Assembly: GCF_018991925.1 (NCBI RefSeq)
Contig: NW_024725489.1
Location: 7,539,065 to 7,603,064, forward strand
DNA length: 64,000 nucleotides
Source: Homarus americanus
Lineage: Eukaryota; Arthropoda; Malacostraca; Decapoda; Nephropidae
Reading direction: 5' to 3'
Part shown: piece after piece, positions 28,550 through 38,451 of the stretch
How the letters are laid out: each line of letters begins with the position of its first letter
How positions within the stretch are numbered: the first letter of the stretch is position 1
Notes under the pieces: generated by a model
The model's database searches: none
What the model saw: the letters and a program-made list of their open reading frames with translations, nothing else
What the model was told of the DNA's origin: nothing
Translations under genes and position numbers: made by a program

Positions 28550-29804
28550 TACTGTTTTTGTTGTACATAAACGACATCGTCCACGCCAGCACACTCATAA
28601 AATACAACTTATTTGCAGACGATAGTAATCTCTATGTCAGCAACTCAGACCTCCATTCCTTGATGAGAACTATGAACACTGAATTAACTAAAGTCAGGAC
28701 CTGGGTAATACGTAATAAACTGACCTTAAACCTTGAGAAAACCCACTACACGATCTTTCACAGAAGGAAAAACTTACCCTCAGATTTGGACCCCCTGTAC
28801 CTTGGTAATACAGTCCTCAAACGTGAACAAAATACTAAATTCTTCGGAGTTATTGTTGATGAGAAACATAACTGGAGAAACCGCATACAAGCCATTCACA
28901 GTAAAGTCAATAAACAGTGCGGTATCATGTATTACACTCGACAGTCACTCACTCTCACAGCAACGAAAAATTTGCTATCTTGAAAATTTTAAAATTCGAA
29001 GATATTAACACCTACTGCTGTGCCCTCTTTGTTTACAAATCTATCAATCACTTGCGTGACATTAATTATTTCCAGTTCTGGAATAATCAGAGATACAACT
29101 TAAGGCACCCAGAGCTACTAAGACCACCCCCATGCGCTCCTCTCAGTCCCAGACCTCCATAAAATATCAGGGTGTGAAGGTGTGGAACAACTTACCCCCA
29201 CCCATCCAAGCAAAGACTATGCTCCCTTCCTTTAAATCATCTCTTAAAAAATATCTATTGTCTAAGTATTTATATATCTTGTAACACCTACTATATTTAC
29301 AGTACCTGCTTTTGTTGTACCATCAAAATCGTTTTATCGGAAATTATCATGTAAATAGATAAGTAATTACCATTGCAATAAACATATTTGCCAACTAGAC
29401 ATAATCCTGATAGCTCTGTCCTCATGTTCAACCTTATTACTGTACAACTCATGTTGTACTGCTCCCCCATTATACTTATGTTTTTCAATTCCACTGTAAT
29501 TTATGTATATATAAATAAAAAATAAATAAACTAAAAGAAAAATAATAACTAAATAAAATTAATAAATATTGAAGTGATAACTGTGGTAACATTATGAGAT
29601 GTTCTTATCACCACCATGCTATTGTACTATTCCAGATGTTACTAAATGTTACATAATACTTCCTCGAGACAAATGTATAGTATATATCAGGAGCCTAAAA
29701 GAGAGCTCAGGTTCTCAACTGGCTCAGCCATGTTAATATTGTTATTGTTATCCACTCTGTATCTGTGTTTTTCTGGCTTAATAAACTGTTTCAATTCAAT
29801 TCAA
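28550..29804 (+). mobile_element. LINE D nested in LINE C (copy 2)
   Basis: Counterpart of 14,090-15,320. The catalytic LFADDSNLY is intact, and the frame continues further here (FFGVIVDEKHNW, KVNKQCGIMYYTRQSLT) before a TGA at about 28,981. The tail is TTCAATTCAATTCAA. Confidence 0.8.
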
Positions 29805-29945
29805 CACTGAAGCCGGTTCAGGTACTTTCAGGAGCCAGTGAATGCCCAGTACTTGCCAACAGTGCGTAACAGAGACATGACCGATCGCCCAAGCGGTTTA
29901 CGAGCCGATCAGTGGTGAAGAGGTTAAAAGTAAGTAAAAGTATTA
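29805..29945 (+). mobile_element. LINE C 3' tail (copy 2)
   Basis: Counterpart of 15,321-15,455, ending in GAGGTTAAAAGTAAGTAAAAG. Confidence 0.82.
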
Positions 29946-30140
29946 GAAAATACATTATGCTTGACGGCTGTGCTGTGGTAGGATAGGCACGGTGAGGGTG
30001 GGGTGGGGGGGAAGCACGTAGGCATTGACAGCGCTGAGGGACAAACCTTTTAGTGTAAGTGTGATGACGTGTGCGTCGGTAGTTGCAGCGAGTGTGTAAC
30101 ATCAGTACTCACACAAGACACAGATAATCCCGCCAACATG

Positions 30141-30365
30141 TTAAGCAGTGGAATCGTTAGTTTGCTTGGGTTGGCAGCAGTAGTTCTTGGACGCGAGGAC
30201 AGTGTCCACCAGGTAGGCGGCGGAGCTAATGTAGAGGAAGACGCCCATGGAGATGCCCGCCGCCTTGTAGTCCTTCCAGTAATATGTCGGTTGATGCCAG
30301 AAAGACATTGACACCGACGCTGAGATGAACAAGAAGCTGAAGAAGAGGAAGTTGATCGCCAGCTC
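30141..30365 (-). CDS. terminal exon of MARVEL-like four-TM protein (gene 2, copy 2)
   Basis: The splice acceptor (ttctctccctctcag) precedes GAGCTGGCGATC. The exon encodes 74 residues and a TAA stop at 30,141-30,143. It has two hydrophobic helices (INFLFFSFLFISASVSM and GISMGVFLYISSAAYLVDTVL) joined by a polar loop with FWHQPTYYWKDY, then a short cytoplasmic-type tail containing NYCCQPKQ, where the CC pair could be palmitoylated. Entry phase 0 matches the preceding exon at 30,763. Helix spacing and the final YLVDTVLA helix suit a MARVEL domain (MAL, plasmolipin, CMTM or singles-bar-like). Earlier exons were not found. The gene converges on the plus-strand gene 1. Confidence 0.65.
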   Translation of the reverse strand, partial: ELAINFLFFSFLFISASVSMSFWHQPTYYWKDYKAAGISMGVFLYISSAAYLVDTVLASKNYCCQPKQTNDSTA

Positions 30366-30644
30366 CTGAGAGGGAGAGAAGATCAACCTGTTAAGAAATT
30401 AGTCTAAAATATTTAAGAAGATTTCTGATCCAAGGCGAAGGATAAGACTTAAACAAATGTCAGATTAGGAAAATATGTCATTAGTCATTTCTGGTCAAAT
30501 ATGCCCAACAGAGTCAAACCCTTTCCTTAAAACAGTGAACTTTATCACGAAAGATGTGAACGGTTATTGAAAATATTTTACCCCGGATGATCTAATCAGT
30601 AATCTGAGTTCTTCTTCCTGACTCCAAACGTAGTGTGTTATGGT

Positions 30645-30762
30645 CTGCTGGTTGAGAACGACGCCCGTCATGTAGAAGACAAACACACAGTCCCATGATG
30701 ATCTGCTGGGTGTGAACGACCCCCATCACGTAGAAGACAAACACACACACACACACACTCAC
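30645..30762 (-). repeat. degenerate copies of exon end with (AC)n in intron (copy 2)
   Basis: Two partial copies of the sequence around the exon's donor end (CGTCAxGTAGAAGACAAACACAC on the plus strand) lie in the intron directly downstream of the exon, spaced by (AC)n. Confidence 0.65.
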
Positions 30763-30957
30763 CAGGATGGTCTGCTGGATGTGAACGACTCCCGTCACGT
30801 AGAAGACAAACAAGAGAGGCGTAATGAGCATGGCTGCTACCATCACCCCGCCCGCGAAGAAGTCAGCGTCGGTGCCCACACTAAGAGAGTCGTGTTGGGG
30901 GTCACCGAGAGTGAGCGGTACCCCACGGAACAACCCCAGAGCTACACTCACGCTCAC
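30763..30957 (-). CDS. penultimate exon of MARVEL-like protein (gene 2, copy 2)
   Basis: A 195-nt exon of 65 codons, phase 0 at both ends. The acceptor is cccgcccgtcag and the donor CTG|GTGAGTGTG. The peptide starts VSVSVALGLFRGVPLTLGD and contains a long hydrophobic helix (GGVMVAAMLITPLLFVFYV) before VVHIQQTIL, which then joins ELAINF of the last exon. Together the two exons give 139 residues with three transmembrane helices, consistent with the last three of a four-helix MARVEL domain. Open, correctly phased and flanked by good splice sites, this is the strongest evidence for a host gene in the duplicated block. Confidence 0.65.
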
Positions 30958-31089
30958 CTGACGGGCGGGAGTTAATTATGAGGACCATTAGAGGGTAGAG
31001 ATTAGTTGTGAGGGATAATGGGGAACACAAATCATGTATCACCAGAAGATCCGTCCACCAGTTTATTTCACCTTAAGATTAACCTTCCT

Positions 31090-31370
31090 AACGCTACCTA
31101 GGGGGTTTAGTTAGGTTAGGTTAATGTTAGGTTAAGTTAGCACTAGAATGTCTTATCTCTAGGTTAAATTAACGTTAGCGTAGTTTAGGTTAGCGAGTTT
31201 AATCTTAAGGTTAGGTTAGTGTAGTGTAGTTTAGATTAGATTAATGCTTCGTTGAGGTGGTTCATCTTTAGGTTAAATAAAAATAAGTTTATTGTAAGTT
31301 AGGTTAAGTTAGGTTATCGTTAGGATGGTTAATCTTTAGAATTGGTTAGGTTAGGTTAGGTTAGTGCTGT
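31090..31370. repeat. degenerate TTAGG-rich tract (copy 2)
   Basis: Counterpart of 16,655-16,910, with clearer runs such as GGTTAGGTTAGGTTAGTG near 31,347. Confidence 0.7.
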
Positions 31371-31847
31371 AATGAGTGAAAATCAGACCAAAGCTTACAG
31401 CCCTGAATTACATCACATATAACAGCAAGTACAGTACAGACCGCGTGGTACCCTAACATCACAGGTTGACACAACGCAGGTCAAGACCTGACCCCGGCCT
31501 AAGTACTTGCGTAACCCTACGATATAACCGTGCTAAGGAAACCACATCTGACCAAGACCCACCCGGGCGGTAATAATTACAAAGCACTATTGTCCTGCGA
31601 CATGACCTCACCTGGGCAAACACCTGTCCAGACCTGACCCAAGGGAGATCAAGGACCCACTAATCAGCCAGCACCCCTGTTACACAACCCAACAACCCGG
31701 TCAAGACACACCCACTTAAGTAGGAGAGGTCACCCTCCGGTTCCTCCAATATATAAGGGTTTCGGTTGCTCGCCCGGAATAGGTAGGGTGCCTGCAACTT
31801 TCGTAAAATCACAACAACACTGATGCCACGGAGAACGACCAAAGCAA

Positions 31848-33459
31848 ATGACTAGGACAACTGGAAACAGGATACCGGTACGCTCCCTCCAGGGGGGCGT
31901 ATCCGAAAAACGCAAGGAGGAACTAGGCATACTACTATGTGCCCAGCTAAACATCAAATTCGCCGCCTTGATGGAAACAAAGGACTCCTTAATAGTCCTG
32001 TGCCTGGAAGAAAAGGATGTAGACAATATGCTCTCTGCCGACTCAACAAAGAAATTAAAAGAACGAGGATTTGAAACAGTAATACCACCACAACTACGTG
32101 CAAAAAAATCCGTAGTAATTAAAAGGGTAGATAGAAATATACTGAAAGAAACAACAAGCTACAATGCTAACAATATAGAAGAGAAGAACCCATGGGCCAG
32201 AGTTGAGGAGGTGGTGCTAATGCCTGGTGCTCCCACCATGATGAAGGTCAGGTTTGGAGAGATCTCCATGGCACAAAAAGCCCTAGAGAATGGCCTCTGT
32301 ATCTCCCACTACCATCTGTCAAAACAACAAATTGAGCAGGAGGAATTTTACGCAATAACACCGTGTTGGAACTGCGATAAATACAATCATCTAGCAATAA
32401 ACTGTCTCCAAAAAGATAAGAAGTTCTGCTCCGAATGTGCAGCAGAGAGCCACACATTCAGAGAATGTAGCAATAAAGATAACCCCAAATGCCTGAACTG
32501 CAATGGGGACCACCGAACACTAGCAGCACGCTGTCCCATAAGGAAAGAAATAATCAGGAATCTGAGAGAAAAAGAAAAGACAAATAAGAAGATAGAAACA
32601 GACCCTAACAAAACATATGCAGCAATTGCAAAGCTGCAAGATACCACCTCCAAGGTTCTGAAGAAAGCGAAAGAAAACCCCCTCATGCAACCTACATACC
32701 TTAATCTGAGCGAAGGATTACCATTCACAATTCTAACCATTATCATTCGTGCACACATCAACAACATCGCAAAACCAGGAACCTTTGGAAAAACGATCAG
32801 GGAAATGTTTGCTGCAAACAATCTGCCGGAGGTGAAATTCCCAGACGACGCCCCCTCAACAGAAATATTTAAAATTGTCACCGAGAGTAGCCTGGGAATA
32901 ACCAAACCACAGGAGCACATAACCAAACTAGGCACAGAAGAAAACGTCATGGAAATAGACCCTATCACCCAAGCAGTCACACCACACCGCAAATCATCAG
33001 ATTCCACAACTCAGCAAACAGAGAAACCACAACCTGCAAAAGCTGACCCAACCAAAGCGAAATCAAGAAAAGAATCCCACTCTGGCCATCGTGCCCCCCA
33101 TCTTCACCAAGCGATGTGCAGCCAGCAGACCTAGGCAATGAGATCGGTATCCGCTTCTACTCAGTCAACACACCACCTACAATAACAAATGATAGACTTC
33201 TGCAGGAAATCAAGGAAGGCACAGTCAAATTCACCTACGAAGATGATAGGGTAGAATAATCCTACATAGACCAGTTGATAAATGCAGGACTTTTAAACAC
33301 CAAATATAACAAAATTGAAAGAGTAGATATAACTAAGTTTAAGAAAATCAGAACGGGATTGAAGGAGGAAAGGAGTAGACACTCGCCAGGAGATACACGA
33401 GCCAGCAAACACCCTACACCAAGTTCTCGGGATCCACGACTATTCAAAACAAATCATTA
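31848..33459 (+). pseudogene. LINE B ORF1, CCHC nucleic-acid-binding protein, one frameshift and one stop
   Basis: An ATG at 31,848 opens 428 codons. The central region has three zinc-knuckle-like clusters: CWNCDKYNHLAINC, CSECAAESHTFREC and CLNCNGDHRTLAARC, typical of gag-like ORF1 proteins of Jockey/I-group LINEs that bind element RNA. Upstream is an RRM-like region (GAPTMMKVRFGEI). At about 33,090 a frameshift diverts the frame to a TAG at 33,134. Continuing in the correct frame gives NEIGIRFYSVNTPPTITNDR, then an in-frame TAA at 33,257, and the original terminus near 33,459. It directly precedes ORF2. Confidence 0.85.
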
Positions 33460-34136
33460 AAGATAATTCAACACAACGTCCTTGCCTGGACTCTGGCGAG
33501 GAAAACAGAACTTATTAACATATACAGCACAATAGACCCAGACATCATCCTTATCAACGCACATGGTCGGAAAAACAGTGACAAAATCAAGATCTTTAAC
33601 TACCATGTACATCAAATGAACATACACGACGAACTACATGACGGAATAGCAATAGCTATAAAACGCAACATACAATACAAAATCATTGACAACTTTCAAA
33701 GTAACTTTCTTGCAGCCGAAATAAATACAACAAGAGGCCCAATAACTATTGGAACTTCATATCTAACATTCAGAAGGCCAATATTCCCTACAGGGGACAT
33801 CTTAAAACTAATGAGGCAAAACAATCCAGCATACTTCATAGGAGACCTTAATGCTAAACACACAACCTTAGGACACAATATTAGAAACCCAGGAGGAAAA
33901 ATCCTCCATGCTCTCATCGAACACGGGACAATAACACACCTCGGGCCCGACTTTGCAACTTACGCATCAGCCGGTAACTCTGGGAAACCAGACATTGTTT
34001 TAACCAATAGGCATCACCATCTAAACGTACATCTAAAAGCTGGACCCACAACAACCAGTCATCATCTACCCATAATAGCAACTCTATCCACATCCCCGAT
34101 ACAAATTTCCATCAATCCCAAGATTTTCACTCAATA
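33445..34136 (+). pseudogene. LINE B ORF2 endonuclease domain, catalytic SDH changed to SHH
   Basis: Reads IIQHNVLAWTLARKTELI, then LHDGIAIAIKRNIQYK, then GTSYLTFRRP, FIGDLNAKHTTLGH and GPTTTSHHLPI, the block order of APE-type LINE endonucleases. The near-invariant SDH near the C-terminus is SHH here (34,057-34,065, CAT for GAT), which should abolish cleavage. A single extra base near 34,115 shifts the frame at the boundary with the RT domain. Confidence 0.85.
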
Positions 34137-35909
34137 GAGCAAATTGGGAAAAATTTAAATCGGATCTTAGCAACAACGAACCAACACTATTACACAACAA
34201 AGACACAACAGAGATTGACAAAACACTGGACACATGGTACAATGAAGTAATAACAGCAATGAAAAACAACATCCCCAAAACAACATACCGTACATTACCA
34301 CATGCACAATTAACATATGAAGAGAAAATGATCCAAACTAGATTCACCAATCTATATGAATACACAAAAACACACGGGTGGAGCAATGACAACAGAATAT
34401 TATACAGGAATCTAAAAGAAGAACTGAAAGACATAAGCAAGAACAAACACAATAAAACATGGAACAAGCTGATCAATGATACACAAGCAGACTACAGAAA
34501 TCCAAAAGCATTCTGGAAAAAAATAAAAAACCTAATGGGAACTAATTCGGAAGAAACTAGCTACATAATGGACGAAAACGGTAGAAAGGCAACAGAACCA
34601 CACGATAAAGAACCAATATTTAGAGAATACTGGAAAGACATATTCAGAATCAACGACGAAGACAATAGAAGCTTCTGCCAAGAAACAGAACAGGCAACTA
34701 GAACATATTTGAGCCAGAACACAGAGAAATGGAAACCTACCAGGAAAATCAACCTCAATTCATTAAACATTAATAACCCAATAATTGCTCCATTAACTCA
34801 AAATGATATTGAAAAAACAATAGCAAGCTTTAAGAATAAAGCACCTGGCATAAGCCAAATTAATAAAATCGTACTACAAAACATTCCTGAGTCTATGATC
34901 GAACAGCTTAAAAATATATACAATGCCTCACTTGCAACTGGCTTCTTCCCTACCAAATTTAAAATAGCCAAAATCAGAGTCATCCCGAAAGCAGGAAAGA
35001 ACCATACCCAAGCAGAGAACTACAGACCTATCTCACTACTGGAAACACCAGGTAAAATATTAGAAAAAGTAGTCAACCACAGACTCAGAAATTTTTTAGA
35101 CCAAGAAAACAAATATAACCCGAGACAGCACGGCTTTCGGAAAAATCGAGGAACCAACACAGCAATAGCACTAATATACGAATCAATTGCAAATGCTGCA
35201 AGCAACAGAGACCAATGTAATATAATTCTAAGAGATGTGTCAAAAGCATTTGATACAGTCTGGCATGAAGGACTGAAGTTGAAAATAATCAAAATGGACA
35301 TGCCTACCAATATCACAACACTACTATGCAATTTCTTAGACAACAGAAAGGCCAAATTAATCATCGACAACCATCTAGGACAAACTTTCAACCTTCATAG
35401 TGGACTTCCCCAAGGCAGTAATATATCGCCGACATTATACACTGTATACACAGCAGACATGCCGCAACCACGGCAATCAGAATATATAGCATACGCAGAT
35501 GTCACACAGATAGTCAGGTACTCAGGAAAATCCAAACAAATGATGGCCAGTAGAACACGCAGAGAAATAGAGATAATAAATAACTATGAAAGAAAATGGA
35601 AGATAAAAACCAATGTCCAAAAACTCAAAATAATTCACATTGCAAAAACAAACCCCTACCCTATTATTGTCAACAACCAACAAATACCACATGCTGCCAA
35701 CGGAAAAATATTAGGACTCGAGATAACCAGAAACGGAATAATCCCCCACATCAACGAAAGAATAGCTATGGCAAAATCACAACTTACAAAGTTCAGAAGA
35801 TTCCGCCAATTAAACACCAACACGCAATTGCACCTATACAAAGCACTGATCAGACCACACTTAGAATACCCTCCGATACCTCTGAACACAATCGCAAGAA
35901 CAAATCAAC
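34137..35909 (+). pseudogene. LINE B ORF2 reverse transcriptase, catalytic YADD changed to YADV, cut by gap
   Basis: Over 550 codons open from before 34,259 to the gap. RT blocks in order: FKNKAPGISQINKIVLQNI, VIPKAGKNHTQAENYRPISL, NPRQHGFRKNRGTNTAIAL, ILRDVSKAFDTVWHEGL, SGLPQGSNISPTLYTVYT and IAYADVTQIV. The second catalytic aspartate is Val (GTC at 35,501-35,503), so the enzyme should be inactive. The C-terminal part (HAANGKILGLEITRNG, IRPHLEYPPIP) continues to 35,909. Jockey/I-group affinity is inferred from block sequences and the CCHC ORF1. Confidence 0.88.
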
Positions 35910-36009
35910 NNNNNNNNNNNNNNNNNNNNNNNNNNNNNNNNNNNNNNNNNNNNNNNNNNNNNNNNNNNNNNNNNNNNNNNNNNNNNNNNNNNNNNNNNNN
36001 NNNNNNNNN
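35910..36009. other. assembly gap, 100 N
   Basis: Exactly 100 N. Left of it is plus-strand LINE B and right of it minus-strand LINE A, with no overlap between the two sides. Confidence 0.99.
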
Positions 36010-36985
36010 AGAGACTGTCCATTGCAACAATCAGCAGTGGCCTTGGCCCATACTGGCAGTCCCATTTACATCCAAACCCCATTCTCATATATCCATCCAA
36101 CCTATGTTTGAAGCTATCCAGCGTATTCGAGTTAATGATGATATTTGTAACTTGTTCCACTCGTCCACTGCTCTATTTCTAAACCAATGTTTACCTAATT
36201 CACGCCTAAATCAAAATTTGTCTAATTTAAACCATTGTTACGAGTTCGCTCCTGGTTGGATAGTTTAGTACCTTTGTAATATCCTTGTTTAGCCCTGACT
36301 TCCATTTATACACCTCTATCATATCGCCCCTCCTCTACGTCTCTCGAGGGAGTGCAAATTAAGATGCCTTAACCTGTCTTTGACTCAAGGTTCCTAATGC
36401 CGGGATTAGCCTTGTCGTTCTCCTTTGAATTCTTTCCAGGATTCTATATCCATTCTGTAATACGGTGACCAGAATTGAACTGCGTAATCCAAGTGAGGTC
36501 TCACGAGCGCAAGATATGGTTTTAGGATGACCTCGCTAGTCTTGTAACTTCCTTTGTATGGTTACTTTATTTTACATTGTTTACTTGGCTTAAGATTCCT
36601 ACTTATCATAACTCTTAAATCTTTCTCGCAGTCGGATTTTCCTTGCATCTGCTCTGAAATTCTAACTGGAATCTAATTTCTTTGTGATCGCTGTCAGCAA
36701 GTTTACCTCGACATTACTAATGAGGTTTTCTCTGTTTGACAGAACTAAATCGAGCATATTATTACCCCGGGTGGGTTCGGTTATATGTTGGCTTAGGAAA
36801 CAGTCCTGGATTGTTTCAAGAAAATCCTCTGATTCTGAGTTACCCGTAAGGTCAGTCCAATCTATTTGGCTTAAGTTAAAGTCGCCTACTATACACCATC
36901 CCAAATAAGTCGCTCATTAACTCTATCAAGATTAGGAGGTCTACAGTATATATTATCCTGGTTAATTTTTCCCTACCATCGATTA
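36010..36985 (-). mobile_element. LINE A, internally deleted copy
   Basis: On the minus strand the endonuclease part (GWCIVGDFNLSQIDWTDL to NRENLISNVEV) occupies 36,985-36,660 and is followed directly by the RT C-terminal part (matching EKSDCERDL onward) and the 3' end (LDSFKHRLDGYMRMG). About 1.5 kb, including the whole RT catalytic region, is missing compared with 1,936-4,743. The RT-derived part carries many frameshifts, unlike the open endonuclease part. Confidence 0.82.
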
Positions 36986-36997
36986 ATTCTATCCACA

Positions 36998-37172
36998 TTG
37001 TCAACCACAACTATTACTATTCATCACTATCATCACCACCTATCACCATCATCACCACCACCACCACTCACCACCACCCACCACCACCATCATCACCATC
37101 ATCACCACCACTACCACCACTCACCACCACCCACCACCACCACCATCATCACCATCATCACCACCACCACCA
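36998..37172. repeat. (CAC/CAT)n imperfect trinucleotide repeat
   Basis: About 170 bp of ACC/ATC/CAC triplets encoding poly-His/Ser/Thr in one frame. The open frame is a repeat artefact. Confidence 0.92.
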
Positions 37173-38367
37173 CGAATACCTTCCCTATCCCCGTCAACCC
37201 ACCAAGGAAAATACTCAACAAGCTGAACAATGAAGGGTAAGAGACAAACAAACTAATCGATGCTTCAGGTGTTATCTGTCTCTGGCCACTTAGAGCTAAT
37301 TTTTCCTCTCAAGGTTTAGAAGAATCGAGTGAAGGTTGTACAAAAACGTGGTGTGTTAATATTAGCTTGGTTCATCTCCAGAAACCCTGAGTGGACAGCA
37401 CTACGTTGCATACTTAAAAAGTCGCCTGAGGGATCTTGTTAGCGTGATGTGTGTTTAACGAGAGATAACGAGGACTGGGTGCCTCGTGGACGCTGCGAGA
37501 GTCTGGGTTTTATAATAATTTCGACTAAATACTCTCGTTTGACGATGATCTATACATTCTTTCAATAGCAGTAAGTTAACGCAGCATCAAGGAACATGAA
37601 CATGTAAGGTGAAAATATCCTGGTAGGGACTTATACTCAATATTTTGTCTCTGTTTACAAGACGTGACCGGATACTAGCAACAAGAATGCCACTAGTTTC
37701 CTTTTTCTGGTCTTTTCAAAGGCCAGAAAACTGTACAATGCTGGAGTGATGTCAGACCCTTGAGGCACACCCACCCACCCACCCACCGCCTTGATATTAA
37801 TTCTGCAATACTGGAAGCGCTCTAAGGAGAATATATGAAGTTTTTATATATAATAATCACTTGAAGGTTATCTAAAAAACTCTGTATTTTGCCTCAAGTA
37901 ATTCGTATCTTGAAAGGATCTTGGGTAAATAGTATCTTAGAAATTCAAGTAGCGGTCTGTTAGCGGTGTAGGAGAACTGGTAGCTACCGAAGACCTTCTT
38001 GAATTGTATAGCGCCTTTGAGATCGAGACACTTGTAGCAGCCGAGGAATTTCCAGGACTTTAAAGTTTGGCTAAGAAGAATGTCAGTCTTGTAGTTTACG
38101 AGGAGCTTTGAGGATGATGGAACCCGCAACAGCTGAAAGGAGACGCAAGTACAGAAAACCTTTTTGGACTGAAGACTCGTTATTCTATTGGTTATCTTCG
38201 TCCTCCTTATTAGTTCCGCTTTAGTTCAGCAGCTCAGGTTAGTTCTCTTAGCCGATGTGATGACCGTCTGGTGTCAGGTAATGATAGGTATTGGAGTGAA
38301 TAATTGGGCTGAGTGATTGGTGTGTAAGTTTGGTTTCTGAATTATCACATGTGTTTTATCCTCGCAG
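37173..38367. other. no gene recognised
   Basis: Low-copy-looking sequence. An 85-codon minus-strand open frame at 37,872-38,129 has no recognisable motif or splice context and is not called. A (CCCA)n run lies near 37,770. Confidence 0.45.
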
Positions 38368-38447
38368 GTCTGATGAAGGTCTGGACTCCGTGGGATAAAG
38401 GCAGCTCAAGGAACGGTACTGGGGTTTCAAGACTCGTATTTAGAAAG
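38368..38447 (+). other. candidate 80-nt internal exon
   Basis: Flanked by a good acceptor (gtgttttatcctcgcag) and a consensus donor (AAAG|gtaagt). One of three frames is open and contains MKVWTPWDKGSSRNGTGVS near its start. The protein is not recognised and no neighbouring exon was found, so this could be chance. Confidence 0.25.
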
Positions 38448-38451
38448 GTAA

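Noticed and set aside
36998..37240. Poly-His/Thr/Pro protein
   Set aside because: It is a frame through an imperfect CAC/CAT triplet repeat with no splice or promoter context.
37872..38129. 85-codon minus-strand open frame
   Set aside because: There is no recognisable motif, splice site or repetition elsewhere, and the length is within chance expectation for AT-rich DNA.
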